Below, one piece after another: positions 1-5,923 of a DNA stretch of 5,923 bases (its first letter is position 1; each line of letters opens with the position of its first letter). The notes beneath the pieces were generated by a model that saw nothing but the letters and a program-made list of their open reading frames with translations, did no database searches and was not told the DNA's origin. Made by a program: the position numbers and the translations under genes. This DNA is from Myxococcales bacterium (GTDB lineage Bacteria; Myxococcota_A; UBA9160; JALSIO01), in NCBI GenBank assembly GCA_026989995.1, contig JALSIO010000068.1, positions 1 through 5,923 on the forward strand, written 5' to 3'.

Positions 1-906
1 CAGGCGGCCACCGCGCCAGCGGAGCACGCAGTCGGCCCGGCGAACGCGCTCCCAGCCGAAGCCGGCGAGAAGCTCCCGGGGCTGCACCGGCTCCGGCTCG
101 GGGACGAGCCCCGCCGCATGGGCGAGCACCCCGCACAGTGCCTCGGGGCCGTAGTGCACCCGGAGCTCCGGGAGCGGAAGCGAGCCGTGGAGCTTCGCGA
201 GCTTGGTGCCCCGCGGCTCGAGCAGCAGGAGGTGGTGCCGGTACCTCGGTTCCGGGAGCCCGAGCAGCCGCCCGATGGCGACCTGCAGCGGCGTGGAGGG
301 CGCGAGATCCCGGCCCCGTACCACCCGGCTCACGCCCGAGGCGGCGTCGTCCACCACCGAGGCGAGGTGGTAGGCCACCGCCCCGTCCCGCCGGCGGACC
401 ACCGGATCTCCGAAGTCGCGGAGCGGATCCGCGGCGAGATCGAGATCGCCCTCCTCGAGGGGACGGATGATCCCCGAGGGGATGCACAGCCGGAGGGGCT
501 CACGGCTCGCGCGCCAGCCGCCGGGGGGGAGCGGATGGCCGCGGCAGGTCCCGGGGTAGCGGATCCCGCCGTCCGGGCTCCGGCGCCCCACCGTCCTGAG
601 CGCGCGCCGGCTGCACCTGCAGGGGTAGAGCAGGCCCTCGGCGGCCAGCGCGTCGAGGGCGGCCTCGTGCCGGGGGGCGGCCCGGCTCTGCCACTCCACG
701 GCGTCGAAGTCGAGCCCGAGCCAGGCCAGATCGCGCTCGAGGGCCTGCCCGTGATGAGGCCGGGCCCGGTCCGGATCGAGATCCTCGAGGCGGAGCAGGA
801 TCCGGCCGCCGCGGGAGCGCGCATCGAGCCAGGCGAGAAGCGCCGCGAGCAGCGTCCCGGGGTGCGCCGGCCCGGTGGTCGAAGGGGCAAAACGGCCCGT
901 ATCCAT
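1..906 (-). CDS. gluQ: Glutamyl-Q tRNA(Asp) synthetase (GluQ), 3' end beyond the window
   Basis: This cytoplasmic enzyme activates glutamate with ATP and attaches it to the queuosine base at wobble position 34 of tRNA-Asp. It is a paralogue of the GluRS catalytic domain without an anticodon-binding domain. I translated the minus strand from 906 and found 302 codons open to base 1. The start reads [18 protein letters not shown], with the HIGH-type ATP motif at residues 15-18. The glutamate-binding RLEDLD lies at 39-44. A CxC (96, 98) and YxxxC (117-121) pair match the GluQ zinc site. [20 protein letters not shown] and VVRGRDL follow at about 166-201, and a KMSKS-like KLAKL at 235-239. The family is about 290-310 residues long, so few residues should be missing. 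ATG 906 is chosen because GGAGGG lies 11 nt upstream. In E. coli gluQ follows dksA; here it opens its own transcript, divergent from prc. The S-to-A change in KLAKL is mildly unusual. A true GluRS is excluded by length. Confidence 0.95.
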   Translation of the reverse strand, partial: MDTGRFAPSTTGPAHPGTLLAALLAWLDARSRGGRILLRLEDLDPDRARPHHGQALERDLAWLGLDFDAVEWQSRAAPRHEAALDALAAEGLLYPCRCSRRALRTVGRRSPDGGIRYPGTCRGHPLPPGGWRASREPLRLCIPSGIIRPLEEGDLDLAADPLRDFGDPVVRRRDGAVAYHLASVVDDAASGVSRVVRGRDLAPSTPLQVAIGRLLGLPEPRYRHHLLLLEPRGTKLAKLHGSLPLPELRVHYGPEALCGVLAHAAGLVPEPEPVQPRELLAGFGWERVRRADCVLRWRGGRL

Positions 907-917
907 GCTCTTCGTCA

Positions 918-923
918 CCCTCC
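918..923 (-). promoter_or_regulatory. Ribosome binding site of gluQ
   Basis: On the minus strand GGAGGG occupies 923-918, followed by an 11-nt spacer and ATG at 906. This supports ATG 906 as the start. An in-frame GTG at 918-916 overlaps the ribosome binding site itself and is unlikely to be used. Confidence 0.65.
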
Positions 924-930
924 GGCGCGG

Positions 931-940
931 TTGATATCAT
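931..940. promoter_or_regulatory. Putative symmetric extended -10 element shared by gluQ and prc
   Basis: The 42-bp gap between the divergent gluQ and prc starts contains an AT-rich 10-mer (8 of 10 bases A or T) in very GC-rich surroundings. Its core TGATATCA (932-939) is a perfect palindrome. Rightward it reads TGA-TATCAT (hexamer 935-940) and leftward TGA-TATCAA (hexamer 936-931). Both fit the extended -10 pattern TGnTATAAT of housekeeping sigma factors with one or two mismatches. No convincing -35 box is seen on either side, which is tolerable for extended -10 promoters. The expected start sites are about 924 for gluQ, just upstream of its ribosome binding site, and about 947 for prc. The promoter role is inferred from sequence only. 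The palindrome could instead bind a regulator, or be chance. Confidence 0.4.
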
Positions 941-948
941 GCGACGCG

Positions 949-2967
949 ATGCGCGCGAGCCTCCGAACCGGGACCTTCCTCCTGCTCCTCGCCGTCGCGG
1001 TTCCGGCCGGCGCCGCCGCCGCAGACGGCCTCCACTGCCGGGCCCTGCCCCGCCTCATGGAGGGCTTCCTCGAGCAGCACATCCGCTACCGCAAGCTCGA
1101 CGACGAGCTGCGCGCACGCACCGCCCGGCTCTACGTGGAGCGGTCGGACCCCTCCCGGATCCTCCTCCTCGAAAAGGAGGCGCTCTCCATCCAGAAGGAG
1201 TTGCGCCGCGCCTTCTCCGAGATGGAGCGCGGCGACTGCAGCCGGCTCACCAGGCTGCAGGCGGAGCTGGTGCGGCGCTACCGGCTGCTCGAGGACTACG
1301 TCCGGGAGCGCCTCGCCGACCCCGACTACCGCATCGACTACGACGTGACCCTCGTCCTCGATCCCGAGGACCGGGGCTTTCCCCGGACCCGCGAGGAGCA
1401 GAGGGCCCTGCACGACAAGCTCATCGCCTTCCAGCTCTCGAACTACCTCGGATCCGGGGAGGAGGAGGCGGAAGCAAGGCGTCTGCTCGTCCACCGCTAC
1501 GAGCTCATGACCCGCCGCGCGAGCGAGCTCGACGATTCGGACCTCATGAACCTCTGGCTCGACGCCTTCGCCGCCTCTCTCGATCCGCACTCCGACTACT
1601 ACTCGCCCGAGGACCTCGAGGAATTCCAGATCAGCATGGGCCTCTCCCTCGAGGGAATCGGCGTGGCCCTCTCCTCCCGGGACGGCTACTCCGTGGTCGA
1701 GCGCATCATCCCGGGCGGCGCGGCCGATCGGCAGAACATCCTGCGGCCCAAGGACAAGATCATCGCCGTGGCCCAGGAGGGCGGCGAGCCCGTGGACATC
1801 GTGGACATGGCCCTGCGCGACGTGGTGCGGCTGATCCGGGGCAAGCGGGGCACCACGGTCCGACTCACCATCCTCCGGCAGACGGACAAGACCGAGCGCT
1901 TCACGGTCAGCATCGTCCGGGACAAGATCGACCTCGAGGAGCAGGCCGCGAAGCTGCGCTTCGAGGAGGTCGAGCGCGGCGGGCGCAAGCTCAAGCTGGG
2001 AGTGCTCGAGCTCCCCTCCTTCTACGGGGACAGCGACCCCCGCAAGCGGCGCGCGGCCACGGATGTGGCGCGTCTGCTCCGCCAGGCCCGCGAGGAGGGG
2101 GCCGACGGCCTGCTCCTCGACCTCTCGCGCAACGGCGGAGGCCTCCTCGACCACGCCGTGCGCATCTCCGGCTTCTTCCTGCGCGCGGGCGGGATCGTCG
2201 CCGTGCAGGACGCGGATCTCGATACCCGGGTGCTGCGGGATCCGGACCCGGGCATCCTCTTCTCCGGGCCCCTGGCGGTGCTGGTCTCGCGGATCAGCGC
2301 CTCTGCCTCGGAGATCCTCGCCGGCGCCCTCAAGGACTACGGGCGGGCGGTGATCGTGGGGGACGACCACACCTTCGGAAAGGGGAGCGTGCAGACCGTG
2401 GTCACCCTTCCCGAGGAGCTCGGCGCGATGAAGGTGACCACGGCAATGTTCTTCCGGCCGGGCGGCGCCTCGACCCAACACACCGGGGTCTCCTCCGACA
2501 TCGTCCTGCCCTCGCTCACCATCGCCGAGGAGATCGGCGAGAAGCACCAGCCCTTCGCGCTCACGGGACGCACCATCCGGCCGTTCCTGAACGGCGGCAG
2601 CGGTGGATTCCGCTTCCCCTTCCAACCGCAGAGCAGCGGCCGAGGCCTGTGGAAGCCCGTCACCGAGGACATCGTGGCGGAGCTTCGCCGTCGCTCGGAG
2701 GCGCGCGTGGCTGCGGACCCGGAGTTCCGGGAGATCGAGGAGAAGCTCGCCGAGCGCCGGAAACGCAACGGAACGATCCACCTCGCCGACCTCCGCCGTG
2801 AGCAGGAGGCGGCCCGGAACAACGGTGAGGATCCCGAGGCGGAGGCGGAGGAATCGAAGGAGCTCTCGCCCCAGGCCCGGGAGGCCGTCCAGATCCTGGC
2901 CGACCTCGTCTTCCTCCAGAACCGCGTCCCCGAGCGCCTTCCGGCCGAGGAGACGGCCGGCCTGTAA
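949..2967 (+). CDS. prc: Tail-specific carboxy-terminal processing protease Prc (peptidase family S41)
   Basis: A 672-residue periplasmic Ser/Lys endoprotease that cleaves substrates carrying nonpolar C-termini. In E. coli it matures FtsI and degrades the lytic endopeptidase MepS. Residues 1-25 form a Sec signal peptide with hydrophobic TFLLLLAVAV and a likely cut in the Ala run. A helical N-terminal domain runs to about 220 and ends in LDPHSDYYSP. A PDZ domain covers about 228-325 (SLEGIGVAL, GGAAD, IRGKRGTTV). The S41 core covers about 345-525 with DLSRNGGG (391-398), SASASE (450-455, nucleophile probably Ser452) and FGKGSVQ (476-482, general base Lys478). The C-terminal part resembles the DUF3340 domain of Prc. 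E. coli Prc is 682 residues, so the gene looks complete. ATG 949 is chosen because the signal peptide begins there; the open frame continues upstream only antisense to gluQ. No Shine-Dalgarno precedes it. Cys30 and Cys97 could form a disulfide. A simple CtpA is less likely given the length and C-terminal domain. Confidence 0.95.
   Translation: MRASLRTGTFLLLLAVAVPAGAAAADGLHCRALPRLMEGFLEQHIRYRKLDDELRARTARLYVERSDPSRILLLEKEALSIQKELRRAFSEMERGDCSRLTRLQAELVRRYRLLEDYVRERLADPDYRIDYDVTLVLDPEDRGFPRTREEQRALHDKLIAFQLSNYLGSGEEEAEARRLLVHRYELMTRRASELDDSDLMNLWLDAFAASLDPHSDYYSPEDLEEFQISMGLSLEGIGVALSSRDGYSVVERIIPGGAADRQNILRPKDKIIAVAQEGGEPVDIVDMALRDVVRLIRGKRGTTVRLTILRQTDKTERFTVSIVRDKIDLEEQAAKLRFEEVERGGRKLKLGVLELPSFYGDSDPRKRRAATDVARLLRQAREEGADGLLLDLSRNGGGLLDHAVRISGFFLRAGGIVAVQDADLDTRVLRDPDPGILFSGPLAVLVSRISASASEILAGALKDYGRAVIVGDDHTFGKGSVQTVVTLPEELGAMKVTTAMFFRPGGASTQHTGVSSDIVLPSLTIAEEIGEKHQPFALTGRTIRPFLNGGSGGFRFPFQPQSSGRGLWKPVTEDIVAELRRRSEARVAADPEFREIEEKLAERRKRNGTIHLADLRREQEAARNNGEDPEAEAEESKELSPQAREAVQILADLVFLQNRVPERLPAEETAGL
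2941..2960 (+). repeat. Inverted repeat (hairpin) at the 3' end of prc
   Basis: CCGGCCG (2941-2947) and CGGCCGG (2954-2960) are perfect inverted repeats around the loop AGGAGA. The seven-pair all-GC stem sits within the last codons of prc, just before the TAA at 2965-2967. No T-run follows, so it is not a standard intrinsic terminator. It might slow RNA decay or processing between prc and uvrA, or simply reflect GC-rich coding sequence. Confidence 0.4.
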
Positions 2968-2997
2968 CGGCCCCTCCGGCTTCCCGACCTGCGCTGT

Positions 2998-3003
2998 GCG
3001 AGG
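2998..3003 (+). promoter_or_regulatory. Ribosome binding site of uvrA
   Basis: GCGAGG, with GAGG at 3000-3003, lies 9 nt upstream of ATG 3013. The match to the Shine-Dalgarno consensus is moderate, but the spacing is good and it agrees with the usual UvrA N-terminus. The 45-bp prc-uvrA gap (2968-3012) shows no clear promoter, terminator or CTGT-N8-ACAG LexA box. Confidence 0.5.
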
Positions 3004-3012
3004 CCGACCCCC

Positions 3013-5892
3013 ATGGAGCTCGACTCCATCGAGATCCGCGGAGCCCGGGAGCACAACCTCCGCTCCGTCGACCTGCGGATCCCCAAGAAGAAGCTCGTCG
3101 TTCTCACCGGCGTGTCGGGATCGGGCAAGTCCTCGCTCGCCTTCGACACCCTCTACGCCGAGGGACAGCGGCGCTACGTGGAGTCGCTCTCGGCCTACGC
3201 CCGGCAGTTCCTGGGCCAGATGGAAAAGCCCCGCTACGACACCATCCGGGGGCTCTCGCCGACCATCTCGATCGAACAGAAGACCACCGGGACCAACCCC
3301 AGGAGCACGGTCGGGACCATCACGGAGATCGCCGACTACCTCCGGGTGCTCTACGCGCGCGTGGGCGTGCAGCACTGCCACCGCTGCGGCCGGGCCGTGC
3401 AGGGCCAGACCGCGGAGCAGATCGCCCGGGAGCTTCTGCAGCGGAAGACGGGGACCCGGATCGTCCTGCTCGCGCCGATCCTGGTGAACCGGAAGGGCGA
3501 GTGGCGGGAGCTGCTCGCCGAAGCCCGGGCGGCGGGCTTCGTGCGCCTGCGGGTGGACGGCGAGATGGTGCTCGCCGAGGAGGTGACGGCCCTCGACAAG
3601 CGCCGCAAGCACACGGTGGAGGTGGTGGTCGACCGGATCGCGGTCGGCCCCGGACTCCTCTCCCGGGTGACCGACTCGGTGGAGACGGCGCTTCGCGTGG
3701 GCGACGGACAGCTGATCACCCACGAGCCCGGAACCGGCGACCGGATCTACTCGGAGACCATGGCGTGCCCCTCCTGCCGCATCTCCTTCCCCGAGCTCAC
3801 GCCGCAGAGCTTCTCCTTCAACAGCCCGCAGGGCATGTGTGTGGCCTGCAATGGCCTCGGCACCCGGGTCGAGATCGACCCGGATCTGGTGGTCCCGAAC
3901 CCCTCCCTCTCCATCGACGAGGGCGCGATCCGGCCGTGGGGTCCGGGAGTCTCCGCCAAGACCGGCTGGGCGCACGGCTTCCGGGGCCAGATCCTGGCGC
4001 GCCTCGGGGTGGACTTCGACCGACCCTTCCGGCGGCTTCCGGCGCGCCTCCGGCAGGCGATCCTCTACGGGACCGGCGACCGGGCCTATCGGGTCGAGTG
4101 GAGGGGACGGTCGGGCCGGGGAAGCATGCACGTCACCTTCGAGGGCGTGATCCCCCGGCTCATGCGCCGCTTCCAGGAGAGCCGCTCCGAGCGGGCCAAG
4201 CGCTGGTACGGCCAGTTCCTCGCGAGCCGCCCGTGCGCGGAGTGCGAGGGCACGCGGCTCAGGCCCGAGAGCCGGGCCGTCCGCGTCGGCGACCGCACCC
4301 TCGTCGAGGTCTCCGCCATGACCATCACGGACGCCCGCGCCCACTTCGCCGGGCTCCGCCTCGGAGGCGCCGCGGGCGAGATCGCCGCCGAGCTCCTGAA
4401 GGAGATCCGCGCGCGCCTCGACTTCCTGGAGAACGTGGGCCTCGGCTACCTCTCCCTCGACCGGCCGGGCCCGAGCCTCTCGGGCGGAGAAGCCCAGCGC
4501 ATCCGGCTCGCCAGCCAGGTGGGCTCGGAGCTGACGGGGGTCATCTACATCCTCGACGAGCCCAGCATCGGGCTCCACCAACGCGACAACCGGCGTCTCC
4601 TCGAGACCCTCTTCCGCATGCGTGACATCGGGAACACCGTCGTGGTGGTGGAGCACGACGAGGAGACGATCCGGTCCGCCGACCACGTGATCGACTTCGG
4701 CCCCGGGGCCGGCGTGCACGGCGGCCAGATCGTCTTCACCGGGACGCCGCGCGCGCTCGCCCGGAGCCGCGGGTCCCTCACCGGCCTCTACCTCTCGGGA
4801 CGCCGGCGCATCGAGACGCCCGCCCGACGGCGCACGCCCACCGGCAGCCTCAAGGTGCAGGGCGCCGCCGAGAACAACCTCGCCGGCATCGACGTGGAGT
4901 TCCCCCTCGGCGTGTTCTGCGCGGTCACCGGCGTTTCGGGGGCGGGCAAGTCCACCCTGGTCAACGACATCCTCTACCCGGCCCTCGCCCGCCACTACCA
5001 CAACTCGAGCCGCCGGGCCGGGCGCCACCGCGCCATCACGGGACTCTCCCAGCTCGACAAGGTGATCGCCGTGGACCAGAAGCCCATCGGCCGCACCCCT
5101 CGGAGCAACCCGGCGACCTACATCAAGGTCTTCGACGAGATCCGCCGCCTCTTCGCCCAGCTTCCCGAATCCCGGGTGCACGGCTACCGCCCGGGCCGTT
5201 TCTCCTTCAACGTCAAGGGCGGGCGTTGCGAGGCGTGCGAGGGCGACGGCATGCGCCGGATCGAGATGCACTTTCTCGCCGACGTCTACGTGCGCTGCGA
5301 GGAATGCCGCGGGAAGCGCTTCAACCAGGCGACCCTCCGGGTGACCTACAAGGGGCGCTCGATCGCGGACGTGCTCGACCTCACCGTGCACGAGGCGCGC
5401 GAGCTCTTCGCGGCGCACCCGAGGATCACCGGGCCCCTCGACCTGCTCGTGGACGTGGGCCTCGACTACCTGCACCTCGGGCAGCCCTCGCCCACCCTCT
5501 CCGGGGGAGAGGCCCAGCGCATCAAGCTCGCCCGGGAGCTCGCCCGTCGCGACACCGGCCGCACCCTCTACATCCTCGACGAACCCACCACCGGCCTCCA
5601 CTTCGACGACGTCCGCAAGCTCCTCGCGGTGCTCGGTCGCCTGGTGGACGCGGGCAACACCGTGGTGGTGATCGAGCACAACCTGGACGTGATCCGCTGC
5701 GCGGACTGGGTGATCGACCTGGGGCCCGAAGGCGGGCCACAGGGGGGGCGGCTGGTGGCCGAAGGCCCGCCCGAGCGGGTCGCCCGGGTCCGCGAATCCC
5801 ACACCGGCCGGCACCTGGCCCGGGCACTGGCGGCGAGCGCCGCCCCCGCCGCGCCGGCGAAGCCCGGTGGAGAACGGAGCCGGCGCCGCTGA
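3013..5892 (+). CDS. uvrA: UvrA, excinuclease ABC subunit A
   Basis: The damage-sensing ATPase of nucleotide excision repair; a UvrA dimer with UvrB scans DNA, finds helix-distorting lesions and loads UvrB for incision with UvrC. The 959-residue protein has two ABC ATPase halves. Half I has Walker A GVSGSGKSS (33-41), zinc cysteines C252, C255, C276 and C279, a CxxC in CAECEGTRL (408-416), signature LSGGEAQ (489-495), Walker B ILDEPS with E516, and H548 in EHD. Half II has Walker A GVSGAGKST (640-648), the damage-sensing zinc finger C739, C742, C762 and C765, signature LSGGEAQ (829-835), Walker B ILDEPT with E857, and H889 in EHN. IGRTPRSNPATY (692-703) is also typical. E. coli UvrA is 940 residues. 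The extra length here is mostly a final 20-residue Ala/Pro-rich tail ending in Arg residues. ATG 3013 gives the conserved start DSIEIRGAREHNL. prc ends 45 bp upstream, so cotranscription is plausible. All key residues are intact. Confidence 0.98.
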   Translation: MELDSIEIRGAREHNLRSVDLRIPKKKLVVLTGVSGSGKSSLAFDTLYAEGQRRYVESLSAYARQFLGQMEKPRYDTIRGLSPTISIEQKTTGTNPRSTVGTITEIADYLRVLYARVGVQHCHRCGRAVQGQTAEQIARELLQRKTGTRIVLLAPILVNRKGEWRELLAEARAAGFVRLRVDGEMVLAEEVTALDKRRKHTVEVVVDRIAVGPGLLSRVTDSVETALRVGDGQLITHEPGTGDRIYSETMACPSCRISFPELTPQSFSFNSPQGMCVACNGLGTRVEIDPDLVVPNPSLSIDEGAIRPWGPGVSAKTGWAHGFRGQILARLGVDFDRPFRRLPARLRQAILYGTGDRAYRVEWRGRSGRGSMHVTFEGVIPRLMRRFQESRSERAKRWYGQFLASRPCAECEGTRLRPESRAVRVGDRTLVEVSAMTITDARAHFAGLRLGGAAGEIAAELLKEIRARLDFLENVGLGYLSLDRPGPSLSGGEAQRIRLASQVGSELTGVIYILDEPSIGLHQRDNRRLLETLFRMRDIGNTVVVVEHDEETIRSADHVIDFGPGAGVHGGQIVFTGTPRALARSRGSLTGLYLSGRRRIETPARRRTPTGSLKVQGAAENNLAGIDVEFPLGVFCAVTGVSGAGKSTLVNDILYPALARHYHNSSRRAGRHRAITGLSQLDKVIAVDQKPIGRTPRSNPATYIKVFDEIRRLFAQLPESRVHGYRPGRFSFNVKGGRCEACEGDGMRRIEMHFLADVYVRCEECRGKRFNQATLRVTYKGRSIADVLDLTVHEARELFAAHPRITGPLDLLVDVGLDYLHLGQPSPTLSGGEAQRIKLARELARRDTGRTLYILDEPTTGLHFDDVRKLLAVLGRLVDAGNTVVVIEHNLDVIRCADWVIDLGPEGGPQGGRLVAEGPPERVARVRESHTGRHLARALAASAAPAAPAKPGGERSRRR

Positions 5893-5916
5893 GGCGTGGC
5901 GACCGCCTGCGACGCC
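5893..5916 (+). terminator. Weak hairpin just downstream of uvrA
   Basis: GGCGT (5893-5897) pairs with ACGCC (5912-5916). Two further pairs, GC with GC, form inside a single G-G mismatch, leaving an eight-base loop. It begins right after the uvrA stop codon and is followed by CTTCTCC, which is pyrimidine-rich but not a T-run. It could contribute to transcription termination in a GC-rich genome, but the window ends at 5923 and chance pairing is likely at this composition. A GTG at 5896 opens a frame to the edge but lacks a usable ribosome binding site. Confidence 0.2.
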
Positions 5917-5923
5917 CTTCTCC

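Noticed and set aside
330..940. Minus-strand frames of 186 and 146 codons opposite bases 330-940
   Set aside because: Both are out of frame with the minus-strand gluQ, whose translation carries every expected synthetase motif; these two show none.
118..948. A 277-codon N-terminal extension of prc in the same frame
   Set aside because: This stretch is antisense to gluQ in matching register. It shows no domain, and it would bury the clear signal peptide that starts at 949.
939..2801. Plus-strand 620-codon frame starting at ATG 939, overlapping prc
   Set aside because: The product is an Arg/Pro/Gly/Ala-rich string typical of a shifted frame in GC-rich DNA, with no family motif, while the overlapping frame encodes a full Prc.
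2962..2977. Possible LexA box starting at CTGT near the prc stop codon
   Set aside because: The right half reads CTCC rather than ACAG. A second CTGT at 2994-2997 also lacks a matching right half.
3501..4625. Plus-strand 374-codon frame inside uvrA
   Set aside because: It is a shadow frame of uvrA with low-complexity Arg/Pro/Gly composition and no ribosome binding site or motif.
4474..5533. Similar segments at about 4474-4510 and 5497-5533 that look like a DNA direct repeat
   Set aside because: They encode the two ABC signature motifs of UvrA and reflect the ancient internal duplication of the protein, not a mobile or recent repeat.
937..5814. Antisense open frame of 1625 codons on the minus strand covering prc and uvrA
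   Set aside because: It lies in exact codon register with both genes, so its stops would correspond to sense TTA, CTA or TCA codons, which this GC-rich genome avoids. The translation is low in recognisable motifs and rich in Val, Glu, Gly, His and Leu, as expected for reverse-complemented GC-rich codons. The sense strand encodes two clear conserved proteins.

Overview
This GC-rich window carries three ordinary bacterial housekeeping genes. From left to right they are: gluQ on the minus strand (tRNA-Asp queuosine glutamylation; reaches the left edge with no stop codon), prc on the plus strand (periplasmic tail-specific protease of family S41), and uvrA on the plus strand (nucleotide excision repair). 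Nearly every codon ends in G or C. The gene set suggests a high-GC member of Proteobacteria in the broad sense. Both Gammaproteobacteria and former deltaproteobacterial lineages (Desulfobacterota, Myxococcota) are possible. A Prc of this architecture together with a stand-alone GluQ excludes little, so I do not name a genus.

Layout. Bases 1-906 hold gluQ, read right to left. Bases 907-948 are a 42-bp divergent intergenic region. It contains the most AT-rich short block I noticed, a palindrome that can be read as an extended -10 promoter element on both strands. prc follows at 949-2967 with a signal peptide, PDZ domain, S41 catalytic core and C-terminal helical domain. A 45-bp gap with no obvious terminator or LexA box leads to uvrA at 3013-5892, which is complete and has all its ATPase and zinc motifs. 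Bases 5893-5923 contain no gene I can support.

Functional logic. The products act in three places: tRNA wobble modification in the cytoplasm (GluQ), protein quality control in the periplasm (Prc), and genome repair (UvrA). prc and uvrA are close enough to share a transcript, but no known pathway joins them. gluQ is transcribed away from both.

I see no undescribed system, mobile element, CRISPR array, RNA gene or prophage trace. The observations most worth checking are the symmetric promoter with a possibly leaderless prc mRNA, a one-residue expansion between the Prc catalytic Ser and Lys, and a hairpin at the end of prc that exposes a Shine-Dalgarno-like loop. A very long antisense open frame (about 4.9 kb) is explained by codon bias and was rejected.
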